A stretch of DNA of 64,000 nucleotides from Luteococcus sp038433155 (GCF_038433155.1 NZ_JBCDMW010000013.1:104090-168089), one strand, 5' to 3'; positions 28,441-38,397 are shown, counted from the stretch's first letter. Notes: generated by a model not told the origin, from the sequence alone. Numbers and translations: made by a program.

Positions 28441-28606
28441 CCCCCGGTGACCACCGGGGCTCGCCCACCAAGGTCGCTACGAGCGGTGAGGAACGAACCG
28501 GCAGACCTGACGACCGGGCACCCGCACGACCCGGCAGGTTTCTTTGGGGGGTTGGGGGGACGCAGTCCCCCGCGGTGGGGGTCCACGGGGGCGGAACCCC
28601 CGTGCG
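28441..28606. repeat. repeat-rich spacer between the SDR gene and ctaB
   Basis: Contains a near-palindrome CCCCGGTG/CACCGGGG (28443-28460), a 25-base core (28476-28500) that recurs at 62623 and 62817, a run of G-rich and C-rich blocks, and an 8-bp hairpin CACGGGGG/CCCCCGTG that lies right after the ctaB stop and may end ctaB transcription. No gene is seen here. Confidence 0.6.
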
Positions 28607-28608
28607 TG

Positions 28609-29622
28609 TCAGAAGATCAGCGGATCGATCGCGATGGCCAGGAAGAGGATGGCCAGGTAGCTGTTGGACCAGTGGAACAGGCGCATCGCCTTGAGCTCGG
28701 AATCCCGCTTGCCGGCCTTGGCGCGCTGCAGCAGCTGCCAGGCCTCCCACAGGAAGACGGCACCCGAGACGGCAGCGACCAGCGGGTAGAGCCAGCCGGT
28801 GTGCGCCACCGGCCACAGGGTCAGGGTGGTGGCGACGGTGGCCACCGAGTAGGCCAGGATCCGACGGCAGACGCCAACGGCGTCCATCACGACGGGAAGC
28901 ATCGGCACCTCGGCCGCGGCGTAGTCCTCGCGGTAGCGGAAGGCCAGCGCCCAAGTGTGCGGCGGGGTCCAGAAGAAGACCACCAGGAAGAGGATCAGCG
29001 GCGCCCAGTCCACCCGGCCGGTGATGGCGGTCCAGCCGATCAGCGGCGGGAAACAGCCGGCGATCCCACCCCAGACGATGTTCTGGCTGGTGGAGCGCTT
29101 CAGCCACAGGGTGTAGACGAAGACGTAGAAGGCATTGGCGGCCAGCGCCAAGCCGGCGGAGAGCCAGTTGGCGCCAAGACCCAGGATCAGGGTGGACAGC
29201 ACCGCCAAGGAGATCGCGAAGACGTAGGCGCTGCGGGTGGGCACCTGGTGACGAGGCATCGGACGGCGGCGCGTGCGGCGCATCTTCTCGTCGATGTCGG
29301 CATCCAGGATGCAGTTGAAGGAGTTGGCGCTGCCGGCGCTCAACAGACCGCCGAGCATGGTCCAGGCGGCGACGGCCAGCGGCGGCACTCCCCCGGCAGC
29401 CAGGAACATCACCGGCAGGGTGGTGGTGAGCAGCAGCTCGATGATCCGCGGCTTGGTGAGCGCCACATAGGCCTTGACCACGTCCAGCGCGCTGGCCCTG
29501 CCCAGATGCAGCTCGGTGTCCGCGGCCTGGGCGGCATCGGCGCCGCGTCCAGCGTCGCTGCCTCGTCCGACGACGCCCCCGGTGGTGCGCGCGGCGTTCT
29601 CGGCAGTGCTGTGCGTGGTCAC
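28609..29622 (-). CDS. ctaB: heme O synthase (protoheme IX farnesyltransferase)
   Basis: 337-residue UbiA-type prenyltransferase that adds a farnesyl group to heme B, making heme O for CtaA. Both Asp-rich/prenyl-binding motifs are present: NCILDADIDEKMRRTRRRP and YTLWLKRSTSQN; nine hydrophobic segments. An N-terminal extension of about 45 residues is polar and Ala/Gly/Asp-rich. The GTG start is preceded by GGGAGG. A TACAAT hexamer (29690-29695) is a good -10 about 70 bases upstream. In many actinobacteria tkt follows tal beside ctaB; here tal is divergent and tkt absent. Confidence 0.94.
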   Translation of the reverse strand: MTTHSTAENAARTTGGVVGRGSDAGRGADAAQAADTELHLGRASALDVVKAYVALTKPRIIELLLTTTLPVMFLAAGGVPPLAVAAWTMLGGLLSAGSANSFNCILDADIDEKMRRTRRRPMPRHQVPTRSAYVFAISLAVLSTLILGLGANWLSAGLALAANAFYVFVYTLWLKRSTSQNIVWGGIAGCFPPLIGWTAITGRVDWAPLILFLVVFFWTPPHTWALAFRYREDYAAAEVPMLPVVMDAVGVCRRILAYSVATVATTLTLWPVAHTGWLYPLVAAVSGAVFLWEAWQLLQRAKAGKRDSELKAMRLFHWSNSYLAILFLAIAIDPLIF

Positions 29623-29689
29623 TCAATCCTCCCCCGGGCGCGGCCGGCGCCGGCTGCCCGCCCCCCGCTCGGCAGGGGAAACTCCGTCG

Positions 29690-29695
29690 ATTGTA
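29690..29695 (-). promoter_or_regulatory. candidate -10 of ctaB
   Basis: TACAAT on the minus strand (five of six to TATAAT), in the divergent ctaB/tal gap. Confidence 0.45.
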
Positions 29696-29812
29696 CGCAC
29701 TGTCAATCACTTTTCCGATTCCGTCGTGCCGCAGCTTGGTGCATCGCCCCGATACGGTGGAGCCAGGAATCATTCAGCCGTGATCACAGCACCATCCTGC
29801 CCAGGAGGAATC

Positions 29813-30925
29813 GTGAACGACCGTCTCAACCAGCTTGCCGACGCCGGGGTCTCCATCTGGCTCGACGACCTCTCCCGGGAGCGCCTGACCAGCGGAAACC
29901 TCGCCAGCCTGATCGCCGAGAAGTCGGTCACGGGGGTGACCACCAATCCCACCATCTTCGCCGTCGCCCTGTCCGACGGCCAGGCCTATTCGGGCCAGGT
30001 CTCCCAGCTGGTCGCGGCCGGCACCACCGACGTCGACGACGTGATCCGCGCCCTGACCACCACCGACGTGCGCGACGCCTGCGACCTGTTCACCCAGATC
30101 CATGAGGAGACCGACGGCGTGGACGGCCGGGTCTCGATCGAGGTGGAGCCCGGCCTGGCGATGGACCCGGACGCCACCGTGGAGCAGGCGCAGCAGCTGC
30201 ATGCCCTGGTGGACCGGCCCAACCTGCTGGTCAAGATCCCGGCCACCGAGCCCGGGCTGGCCGCCATCCGACGCACCATCGCCGCCGGGATCAGCGTGAA
30301 CGTCACCCTGATCTTCTCCATCGAGCGCTACCGCGCCGTGCTCGACGCCTGGCTGGGCGGTCTGGAGGATGCCCTGGCGGCCGGCCGGGACATCGACGAG
30401 ATCCACTCGGTGGCCAGCTTCTTCGTCTCCCGCGTCGACACCGAGGTGGACAAGCGGCTGACCGAGATCGGCACCGACGAGGCCCTGGCCCTGCGTGGCC
30501 AGGCCGCCCTGGCCAATGCCCGGATTGCCTATGCCGCCTGGTTGGAGGTGATGACCAGCCCGCGCTGGGGCGTCCTCAAGGCCCGCGGCGCCCACCCGCA
30601 GCGCCCGCTGTGGGCCTCCACCGGGGTGAAGAACCCGGACTATGAGGACACCATGTACGTCACCCAGCTGGTGGCCGACGGCTGCGTCAACACCATGCCG
30701 GAGAAGACCCTGGACGCCGTCGCGGACCACGGGGAGATCACCGGGGACACCATCAGCGACCAGATCGACGACGCGATCGACGTGATGGGCAAGCTGACCG
30801 AGGTGGGGGTCGACCTGGACGACGTCGTGGCCCAGCTGGAGACCGAGGGTGTCTCGAAGTTCAACGCCTCCTGGGCGGAGCTCGTCGGTAGCGTAGGTTC
30901 TGCGCTGCAGGGGTCGAAGCCCTGA
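29813..30925 (+). CDS. tal: transaldolase
   Basis: 370-residue class I aldolase of the non-oxidative pentose phosphate pathway; moves a dihydroxyacetone unit between sugar phosphates. The Schiff-base lysine is Lys141 in NLLVKIPATEPG; TTNPTIFA and SVNVTLIFSIERY are family signatures. The length matches the actinobacterial/cyanobacterial long form. GTG at 29813 has AGGAGG 5 bases upstream. It heads the tal-zwf-opcA-pgl cluster, 48 bases before zwf. No transketolase gene is present in this window. Confidence 0.95.
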   Translation: MNDRLNQLADAGVSIWLDDLSRERLTSGNLASLIAEKSVTGVTTNPTIFAVALSDGQAYSGQVSQLVAAGTTDVDDVIRALTTTDVRDACDLFTQIHEETDGVDGRVSIEVEPGLAMDPDATVEQAQQLHALVDRPNLLVKIPATEPGLAAIRRTIAAGISVNVTLIFSIERYRAVLDAWLGGLEDALAAGRDIDEIHSVASFFVSRVDTEVDKRLTEIGTDEALALRGQAALANARIAYAAWLEVMTSPRWGVLKARGAHPQRPLWASTGVKNPDYEDTMYVTQLVADGCVNTMPEKTLDAVADHGEITGDTISDQIDDAIDVMGKLTEVGVDLDDVVAQLETEGVSKFNASWAELVGSVGSALQGSKP

Positions 30926-30973
30926 ACCTGACCTCCCGCCCCCCTGACCCACCATTGCCGGCAAGGAGCCCCC

Positions 30974-32506
30974 GTGAGCGACCAGACCCGCCCCAACCCG
31001 CTGCGCGACCCCCGCGACCGGCGGCTTCCCCGGATCGCCGGCCCCTGCGCCCTGGTGATCTTCGGCGTCACCGGTGACCTGGCCGGCAAGAAGTTGCTGC
31101 CCGCCGTCTATGACCTGGCCAACCGCGGCCTGCTGCCCCCCGGCTTCGCCCTGGTGGGTTATGGCCGTCGGGAATGGGACGATGACGCCTTCGCCCAGGT
31201 GGTGTTGGAGGCCATCAAGAGCAATGCCCGCACTCCCTTCAAGGAGGAGGTGTGGACCCAGCTGCGCCGCGGGATCCGCTTCGTCCAGGGCAATTTCCGC
31301 GACGACGAGGGCTTCGCCGCGCTGCAGGAGACGCTGGCGGACCTGGAGGAGAGCCAGGGCACGGCCGGCAACAATGCCTTCTACCTGTCCATCCCACCGG
31401 GCAGCTTCGACGGCGTGGTGAGCAAGCTGCGGCGGCACGGCCTGGCCAGTCAGAACAATGGCCGGTGGAGCCGGGTGATCATCGAGAAGCCGTTCGGTCA
31501 TGACCTGGAGAGCGCGCAGGAGCTGAACCGGGTGGTGGGCAGCGTCTTCCCGCCGGAGTCGGTCTTCCGGATTGACCACTACCTGGGCAAGGAGACCGTG
31601 CAGAACATGCTGGCGGTGCGCTTCGCCAACCAGATGTTCGAGCCGATCTGGAACAACAACTACGTCAGCCATGTACAGATCACCATGGCCGAGGACATCG
31701 GGATCGGCAGCCGGGCCGGCTACTACGACGGGATCGGCGCCGCCCGGGACGTGATCCAGAACCACCTGCTGCAGCTGATGGCGCTGACCGCCATGGAGGA
31801 GCCCAACAACTTCGAGGCCGCGAAACTGCGGGCGGAGAAGCGCAAGGTGTTGGCGGCGGCGTCCACCCCGTCGGACCTGGCGGCGCACACCGCCCGCGGC
31901 CAGTACCTGGGCGGCTGGCAGGGCGGTGAGCAGGTCAAGGGCTACCTGGAGGAGGACGGCATCACCAAGGACTCGACCACCGAGACCTATGCCGCCATCC
32001 GGGTGGACGTCGACAACCGCCGCTGGGCCGGCGTCCCCTTCTACCTGCGCACCGCCAAGCGGATGCCGCGCCGGGTGACCGAGATCGCCCTGAACTTCAA
32101 GCGCGCCCCGCACCTGCCCTTCGCCGACACCGACACCACCGAGATGGGCACCAATGCCCTGGTGATGCGGATCCAGCCCGACGAGGGTGTCACCATGCGC
32201 TTTGGCGCCAAGGTGCCGGGCACCGCCATGGAGATCCGCGAGGTGAGCATGGACTTCGGCTACGGCGGCTCCTTCACCGAGAGCTCCCCGGAGGCCTACG
32301 AACGGTTGATTCTGGACGTGCTGCTGGGCGACCCGCCACTGTTCCCGCAGCACGAGGAGGTGGAGCTGGGCTGGAAGATCCTGGACCCGGTGCTGGACTT
32401 CTGGGCCGACCAGGGCAAGCCCGACGGCTATGCCGCCGGCACCTGGGGCCCCGCCAGCGGCGTGGAGATGCTGGCCCGTGACGGCTTCACCTGGCGACGT
32501 CCCTGA
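30974..32506 (+). CDS. zwf: glucose-6-phosphate 1-dehydrogenase
   Basis: 510-residue enzyme that oxidises glucose 6-phosphate to 6-phosphogluconolactone and yields NADPH. Nucleotide motif GVTGDLAGKK, catalytic RIDHYLGKE (about residues 198-206), EKPFGHDL. The last residues end in GFTWRRP, as usual for actinobacterial Zwf. GTG start after AAGGAG. Followed after 12 bases by opcA, its assembly factor, then by pgl, the next enzyme of the pathway. Confidence 0.96.
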   Translation: MSDQTRPNPLRDPRDRRLPRIAGPCALVIFGVTGDLAGKKLLPAVYDLANRGLLPPGFALVGYGRREWDDDAFAQVVLEAIKSNARTPFKEEVWTQLRRGIRFVQGNFRDDEGFAALQETLADLEESQGTAGNNAFYLSIPPGSFDGVVSKLRRHGLASQNNGRWSRVIIEKPFGHDLESAQELNRVVGSVFPPESVFRIDHYLGKETVQNMLAVRFANQMFEPIWNNNYVSHVQITMAEDIGIGSRAGYYDGIGAARDVIQNHLLQLMALTAMEEPNNFEAAKLRAEKRKVLAAASTPSDLAAHTARGQYLGGWQGGEQVKGYLEEDGITKDSTTETYAAIRVDVDNRRWAGVPFYLRTAKRMPRRVTEIALNFKRAPHLPFADTDTTEMGTNALVMRIQPDEGVTMRFGAKVPGTAMEIREVSMDFGYGGSFTESSPEAYERLILDVLLGDPPLFPQHEEVELGWKILDPVLDFWADQGKPDGYAAGTWGPASGVEMLARDGFTWRRP

Positions 32507-32518
32507 AAGGCGAGCGAC

Positions 32519-33490
32519 ATGATCATCGAACTGGAAAAGACCTCCACCGCCCAGATCGCCAAGGCGCTGCGCGACGGGCACCGCAAGACCGGCAACACCG
32601 CGATGGCCTTCACCCTGGTGGTGGTCACCCAGGAGAAGCACTACAAGCTGGTGCTGCAGGCCTGTCTGCAGGCCGGGGCGGAGCACCCGTCGCGGATCCT
32701 CGTGGTGGTTCACGGCGAGGGCACTGATTCCCGGCTGGACGCGGAGATCCGGATGGGCGAGACCATCCCCGGCGACATCATCACGCTGCGGATGTCCGGA
32801 GAGGTGTCCGAGCACAGTGGATCGGTGGTGCTGCCGCTGCTGCTGCCGGATTCCAAGGTGGTGGTCTGGTGGCCCAAGGAGTCGCCGGAGCACCCGTCGG
32901 AGGACCAGGTGGGGGCGCTGGCCACCCGTCGGATCACCGACGCCGCCGGCGCCAAGGACCCGGTGGCGGCGGTCGCGGTGCGGGCCCGCTACCACTCCCC
33001 CGGCGACACCGACCTGACCTGGACCCGGCTCACCCCGTGGCGGGCGCTGCTGGCGGCGGCGGTGGACCAGTACCCGGGCCGGGTCCGACACGCCACCGTC
33101 GAGGCCGCCAAGGACAATGCCCCGGCCGAGCTGATGGCGGCCTGGCTGCAGGCCCGGCTGGGCGTGGAGGTGAAGCGCGAGATCACCAAGGGCCCCGGTA
33201 TCACCGGGGTGCGGCTGACCACGGCGGCCGGGGACATCGCGATCCTGCGGCCCGCCGACGCCCCCACCGCCACCTATCTGGTGCCCGGCCAGCCCGCGCG
33301 GGAGGTGGCGCTGAAGCGACGCGAGATCAACGAGCTGATCACCGAGGAGCTGCGGCGGATGGATCCCGACGCCATCTTCGAGCAGGCCACCCAGATGCTG
33401 CTCGCCCGGGAGGACGAACGGCAGAAGCTGGCGCCGCCGGCCAAACAGCCCGCCAGGAAGGCGTCCCCCGCCAAGGAGAAGAAGTCATGA
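32519..33490 (+). CDS. opcA: glucose-6-phosphate dehydrogenase assembly protein OpcA
   Basis: 323-residue OpcA protein, required in actinobacteria and cyanobacteria for Zwf oligomer assembly and redox control. Conserved stretches: GNTAMAFTLVVVT, HPSRILVVVHG, VVLPLLLPDSKVVVWWP and RYHSPGDTDLTWTRLTPWRALLAAA. The end is a short Lys/Ala/Pro-rich tail. The ATG follows GAGCG; its stop overlaps the pgl ATG by 4 bases (ATGA). Confidence 0.94.
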   Translation: MIIELEKTSTAQIAKALRDGHRKTGNTAMAFTLVVVTQEKHYKLVLQACLQAGAEHPSRILVVVHGEGTDSRLDAEIRMGETIPGDIITLRMSGEVSEHSGSVVLPLLLPDSKVVVWWPKESPEHPSEDQVGALATRRITDAAGAKDPVAAVAVRARYHSPGDTDLTWTRLTPWRALLAAAVDQYPGRVRHATVEAAKDNAPAELMAAWLQARLGVEVKREITKGPGITGVRLTTAAGDIAILRPADAPTATYLVPGQPAREVALKRREINELITEELRRMDPDAIFEQATQMLLAREDERQKLAPPAKQPARKASPAKEKKS

Positions 33491-34218
33491 CCGCTCCCCG
33501 GGTGCTCCGGCACCAGGACACCGACGAGCTGGTGGCCGATGCCGCCCAGATGCTGCTGGACACCCTGGTGGACCTGCAGTCCAAGCAGGAGACGGTACAT
33601 CTGTGCCTGACCGGCGGCCGGACCGCCAACCGGATCTACCAGCGCTTCGCGGAACTGGTGCCCGACAGTGGGCTGAACCCGGCGGCGCTGCACCTGTGGT
33701 GGGGCGACGAGCGGTTCGTGCCCACCACGGACCCCGAGCGGCACGCCGTGGGCGCCCTGTCCATCCTGGCGCGCACCCTGCAGCTGTCCAGCGCGCAGAC
33801 CCACCCCATGCCCGCCAGCGACGGCAAGGCGGACCCGGACGAGTCCGCCTTCGCCTATGCCCGCGAGCTGGGCGAGACGGTCTTCGACATCTGCCTGCTG
33901 GGCATGGGCGAGGACGGGCACGTGGCGTCGCTCATCCCGGGCACGCTGCGTTCGGACCAGACCAGCTCCCTGGTGGTGGGCGTGACCGACTTCCCGCACC
34001 CGCCGTCGGAACGGATCACCCTGACCCTGAATGCCATCAACCGCTCGCGTCGGGTGTGGCTGTGGGTGAGCGGCGCCAACAAGGCCGCCCCGGTGGCGGA
34101 GGCGCTGACCGGCGACGGCAGCGCGCCCGGCGCCCAGGTGGCCGGTACGGTGGAGACGCTGTGGTTCCTGGACCAGCAGTCCGCGGCCCAGATCCCGCAG
34201 TATCGCTGCGAGTTCTGA
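33487..34218 (+). CDS. pgl: 6-phosphogluconolactonase
   Basis: 243-residue NagB/RpiA-fold lactonase that hydrolyses 6-phosphogluconolactone to 6-phosphogluconate. Motifs: LCLTGGRTANRIY, LHLWWGDERFVP, LLGMGEDGHVASLIPG (active-site His) and TLTLNAINRSRRVWLWVSG. The ATG at 33487 overlaps the opcA stop, fixing the start although the frame stays open upstream. Last gene of the oxidative pentose phosphate operon; convergent with rbpA 30 bases away. Confidence 0.94.
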   Translation: MTAPRVLRHQDTDELVADAAQMLLDTLVDLQSKQETVHLCLTGGRTANRIYQRFAELVPDSGLNPAALHLWWGDERFVPTTDPERHAVGALSILARTLQLSSAQTHPMPASDGKADPDESAFAYARELGETVFDICLLGMGEDGHVASLIPGTLRSDQTSSLVVGVTDFPHPPSERITLTLNAINRSRRVWLWVSGANKAAPVAEALTGDGSAPGAQVAGTVETLWFLDQQSAAQIPQYRCEF

Positions 34219-34248
34219 ACCGCGGACGGGCTGGGCGGACGGGTCCGC

Positions 34249-34605
34249 TCAGTAGATGATGTCGCCGTTCTTGCGGCGTTCCCGCAGGCCAGCCAAGGCC
34301 TCGGCCAGGATCGCCTTGGCCTCGGACTCGGAGCGGCGCTCCTTCACATAGGCCAGGTGGGTCTTGTAGGGCTGGATCTTCGGCGGGGGCGGCGGGTTCT
34401 CGCTGTCCATGTTCGCCGGGAGCCCGCACCGCGGGCAGTCCCAGGTCTCGGGAATCGCCGCCTCGGCGGCGAAGGCGGGGCGGGTCTCATGCCCATTGGA
34501 GCAGAAGTAGGAGACGTACAGGCGCGGAGCCGCGTCGCCGCGCTCCGCCTCCCCCATCGGCCCTGCTCCTACGCGGCTTCCCCGGATGGCGCTGCCACCT
34601 GCCAC
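34249..34605 (-). CDS. rbpA: RNA polymerase-binding protein RbpA
   Basis: 118-residue actinobacterial transcription factor that binds RNA polymerase and the principal sigma factor and stabilises open complexes. The sigma-binding/basic parts (SAIRGSRVGAGPMGEAERG) and the zinc core with FCSNGHETRP and WDCPRCG are intact; a Pro-rich NPPPPPK segment follows. GTG at 34605 is preferred (AGGAG 7 bases upstream, protein starts VAGGSAIRGSR); an ATG 5 codons upstream overlaps the ribosome site. Confidence 0.95.
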   Translation of the reverse strand: MAGGSAIRGSRVGAGPMGEAERGDAAPRLYVSYFCSNGHETRPAFAAEAAIPETWDCPRCGLPANMDSENPPPPPKIQPYKTHLAYVKERRSESEAKAILAEALAGLRERRKNGDIIY

Positions 34606-34689
34606 AGTCGTTCTCCTCATTCCACGTGCTTGTTACTGCCACGGCGCGCGATGCGCGTCACGGGTGCGTCGGTACGACGGCAGGGGTGC

Positions 34690-34950
34690 TCAGCCGAATC
34701 GGTAGAGCGCCAACAGGCCGATGATGGTGGCCAACCAGAGCAGGCCGACGATGATCGTCAGCCGGTCCAGGTTGCGCTCCGCGACGGAGGTTCCCCCCAT
34801 CGAGGTCGACATGCCGCCGCCGAAGAGGTCCGACATGCCACCGCCGCGCCCCTTGTGGAGCAGGATGAACAGGCCGAGGATCACGCTCAACACCACCACG
34901 ATGATGGAGAGCGTCATGATGGGCCAGGACATCAGCGGTACCAGATTCAC
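34690..34950 (-). CDS. secG: preprotein translocase subunit SecG
   Basis: 86-residue protein with two membrane segments (about 11-30 and 59-81) around the signature LLHKGRGGGMSDLFGGG. It is the small accessory subunit of the SecYEG export channel. GTG at 34950 is chosen because TACGCT (34958-34963) lies 7 bases upstream, a leaderless arrangement; an internal ATG at 34932 would shorten the first helix. It follows the tpiA terminator, the usual actinobacterial gap-pgk-tpiA-secG order. Confidence 0.92.
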   Translation of the reverse strand: MNLVPLMSWPIMTLSIIVVVLSVILGLFILLHKGRGGGMSDLFGGGMSTSMGGTSVAERNLDRLTIIVGLLWLATIIGLLALYRFG

Positions 34951-35002
34951 GTGGGCAAGCGTAACCCACCGTTCACGGAAATCCACATTCCGTCCGGCAT
35001 GA

Positions 35003-35037
35003 CGAACGGGGCGTCACCAGCGGTGACGCCCCGTTCG
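35003..35037. terminator. terminator after tpiA
   Basis: Perfect 16-bp stem (35003-35018 with 35022-35037) with a 3-base loop in the tpiA-secG gap; very strong, without a T-tract. Confidence 0.85.
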
Positions 35038-35065
35038 GGTGCAGCGGCTGCTACCGGCTCCCCGA

Positions 35066-35860
35066 TCAGGCGGAGACGGCGGGCAGCTCGTAGAAGCGCA
35101 CGATCCCGGCGAACTCCTCCGGGTCCAGGCTCGCGCCGCCCACCAGGGCGCCGTCGACGTCCGGCTTGGCCATCAGCTCGCCGACATTCTTGGCCTTGAC
35201 CGAGCCGCCGTACTGGATCCGCACGGCCTCCGCGGTCGGGGCGTCGTAGAGCTTGCCGATCTCCTCACGGATGGCCCCGCAGACCTCCTGCGCATCCTCC
35301 GGGGTGGCCACCTCACCGGTGCCGATCGCCCAGACGGGCTCGTAGGCGATCACCAGGTTGGCCACCTGGGCCGCGCTGATGCCCGCCAGGGCGCCCTTGA
35401 CCTGGTCCAGGGTGTAGGAGACCTGGTTGCCGGCCTTGCGGATGTCCAGCCCCTCGCCGACGCAGATGATCGGGGTCATGCCGTGCTCGATCACCTTCTT
35501 GGCCTTGGCATTGACCGTCGCGTCGTCCTCGGCGTGGTACTGGCGACGCTCGGAGTGGCCCACCACCACGTAGGAGCAGTTCAGCTTGGCCAGCATCGCG
35601 GCCGAGACCTCACCGGTGTAGGCACCCTTGTCCTGGGTGGAGACGTCCTGGGCACCGAAGGCAATCGGCAGCCGGTCGCCCTCCACCAGGGTCTGCACCG
35701 TGCGGATGTCGGTGAACGGAACCAGCACGACGGCCTCGGACTTGGCCTCGTCGTAGCCCTTGTCCTTGAGCGTCCAGGCGAGCTTCTGCACCAGGCCGGT
35801 GGCCTCGACGTGGTCGAGGTTCATCTTCCAGTTGCCCGCCATGATCGGCTTGCGTGCCAT
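35066..35860 (-). CDS. tpiA: triose-phosphate isomerase
   Basis: 264-residue TIM-barrel enzyme interconverting dihydroxyacetone phosphate and glyceraldehyde 3-phosphate. Catalytic residues are seen in NWKMN (Lys), VVGHSERRQ (His) and AYEPVWAIGTG (Glu, start of the flexible loop); the phosphate-binding QYGGSVK and GALVGGASL follow. ATG overlaps the pgk stop by 1 base. Last gene of gap-pgk-tpiA. Confidence 0.97.
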   Translation of the reverse strand: MARKPIMAGNWKMNLDHVEATGLVQKLAWTLKDKGYDEAKSEAVVLVPFTDIRTVQTLVEGDRLPIAFGAQDVSTQDKGAYTGEVSAAMLAKLNCSYVVVGHSERRQYHAEDDATVNAKAKKVIEHGMTPIICVGEGLDIRKAGNQVSYTLDQVKGALAGISAAQVANLVIAYEPVWAIGTGEVATPEDAQEVCGAIREEIGKLYDAPTAEAVRIQYGGSVKAKNVGELMAKPDVDGALVGGASLDPEEFAGIVRFYELPAVSA

Positions 35861-37071
35861 CAGTTGTTTCCTTCCAGAACAGTCAGACCCGGGAGCTCCT
35901 TGCCCTCCAGGTATTCCAGCGAGGCGCCGCCACCGGTGGAGATGTGGCCGAACTCCTCGTCGGCGTGGCCCAGCTCGCGCACGGCGGCGGCGGAATCGCC
36001 ACCACCGACGACGCTCAGGCCGTCCACCTCGGTCAGCGCCTTGGCCACCGCGGCGGTGCCCTCGCTGAGTTCCTTGATCTCGAAGACGCCCATCGGGCCG
36101 TTCCAGACCACGGTCTTGGCGGCCTTGATGGCGTCGCCGAACAGCTTCTCGGTCTCGGGGCCGATGTCCAGGCCCATCTTGTCGGCCGGGATGGCGTCCA
36201 CCTTCACGACCTCGACGGGGCCGTCGACGGTCTTGGCGTCGAAGTCCATGCCGCTGGCCACGCGCACGTCAACCGGCAGCAGCAGGGTCTTGCCGGCGGC
36301 CTTGGCCTGCTCGACATAGCCCTTGCAGGCCTCGATCGAGGCCTCGTCCATCAGCGACTTGCCCACCTCGTAGCCGGCGGCCTTGAGGAAGGTGTAGGCC
36401 ATGCCGCCACCGACGATCACGGTGTCGGCGATCTTGAGCAGGTTGTCGATCACGGCCAGCTTGTCGGCCACCTTGGCGCCGCCCAGCACCACGACGAAGG
36501 GACGGTCCGGGTCGGACAGCACCTTGGAGAAGACGTCGCCCTCCTTCTTGACCAGCAGGCCACCGGCCGACGGCAGCAGCTTGGCGATGTCGTAGACGCT
36601 CGCCTGCTTGCGGTGCACGACGCCGAAGCCGTCGGAGACGTAGAAGTCACCCAGGGCGGCGTACTTCTCGGCCAGGGCGACGCGCTCGGCCTCGTCCTTG
36701 CTCTCCTCGCCCTTCTCGTAGCGGACATTCTCCATCAGGGCCACGTCACCGTCGCCGAGGGCGGCCACGGTCTCCTGGGCCGACGGGCCGACTACGTCGC
36801 CGGCCAGCTTCACCTCGGTGCCGAGCAGCTCGCCGAGCCGCTTGGCGACGGGAGCCAGGGAGTACTTGGGGTTGACCTCACCCTTCGGGCGGCCCAGGTG
36901 GGCCAGCACCACCACGCGGGCCCCGGCCTCGCGCAGTTCGGTCAGGGTGGGCAGGGCGGCCTTGATCCGGCCGTCGTCGGTGATGGTGTCGCCGTCCAGC
37001 GGCACGTTGAAATCGCAGCGGATGACTACCCGCTTGCCCTTGAGATCGCCGAGATCCTTGATCGACTTCAC
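35860..37071 (-). CDS. pgk: phosphoglycerate kinase
   Basis: 403-residue two-lobed kinase making ATP from 1,3-bisphosphoglycerate. N-lobe: VVIRCDFNVPLDG and LAHLGRPKGEVNPKYSLAPV; hinge and C-lobe: VVLGGAKVADKLAVIDNLL, GGGMAYTFL, WNGPMGVFE and the terminal ISTGGGASLEYLEGKELPG. GTG at 37071 with AAGGA 5 bases upstream gives the standard start (VKSIKDLGDLKGKRV), although the frame is open further upstream. Confidence 0.97.
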   Translation of the reverse strand: MKSIKDLGDLKGKRVVIRCDFNVPLDGDTITDDGRIKAALPTLTELREAGARVVVLAHLGRPKGEVNPKYSLAPVAKRLGELLGTEVKLAGDVVGPSAQETVAALGDGDVALMENVRYEKGEESKDEAERVALAEKYAALGDFYVSDGFGVVHRKQASVYDIAKLLPSAGGLLVKKEGDVFSKVLSDPDRPFVVVLGGAKVADKLAVIDNLLKIADTVIVGGGMAYTFLKAAGYEVGKSLMDEASIEACKGYVEQAKAAGKTLLLPVDVRVASGMDFDAKTVDGPVEVVKVDAIPADKMGLDIGPETEKLFGDAIKAAKTVVWNGPMGVFEIKELSEGTAAVAKALTEVDGLSVVGGGDSAAAVRELGHADEEFGHISTGGGASLEYLEGKELPGLTVLEGNN

Positions 37072-37134
37072 GTCAATCCTTCCGTTTCGTGGAATGGGTG
37101 GGGCGGCATCGCCCCGGGTCGTGCAGGTGTGCGA

Positions 37135-37166
37135 ACGGGGTGGGACGCCGGAGCGCCCCACCCCGT
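37135..37166 (-). terminator. hairpin between gap and pgk
   Basis: 10-bp outer stem ACGGGGTGGG/CCCACCCCGT, an A-C mismatch and 3 more pairs around a CGGA loop. In the 117-base gap it may cause partial termination or protect the gap message. Confidence 0.6.
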
Positions 37167-37188
37167 CACATCTTGATCGGGACTTCGA

Positions 37189-38193
<1,005 letters not shown>

Positions 38194-38259
38194 GCGTTAT
38201 CTCCTTCGAGATATTCAGTGCCTCTGCACGTGGTCCAGAGACGTGTACGGACGTTGCCG

Positions 38260-38265
38260 AGTCTA
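38260..38265 (-). promoter_or_regulatory. candidate -10 of the gap-pgk-tpiA operon
   Basis: TAGACT on the minus strand, about 67 bases before the gap ATG. No consensus -35. The remaining 130 bases up to the whiA stop hold no gene that I can recognise. Confidence 0.45.
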
Positions 38266-38397
38266 ACGAATAGATCACGACGCCGTGCGAGCAGACCGCA
38301 CATCATGGTGGTATCACCGCAGGTGAACGCGGAATGAACCACATCTCGACGTCGTGATTACCACTCGGTAGGATGCTGCACCCCTAGCCGCAGCGGA

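Noticed and set aside
29774..33091. A 1105-codon open frame on the minus strand across tal and zwf
   Set aside because: Shadow of conserved plus-strand enzymes, caused by GC-rich third positions.
38194..38397. A small RNA or riboswitch between gap and whiA
   Set aside because: Only a -10-like box and short palindromes were found; no recognisable class or stable overall fold by eye.
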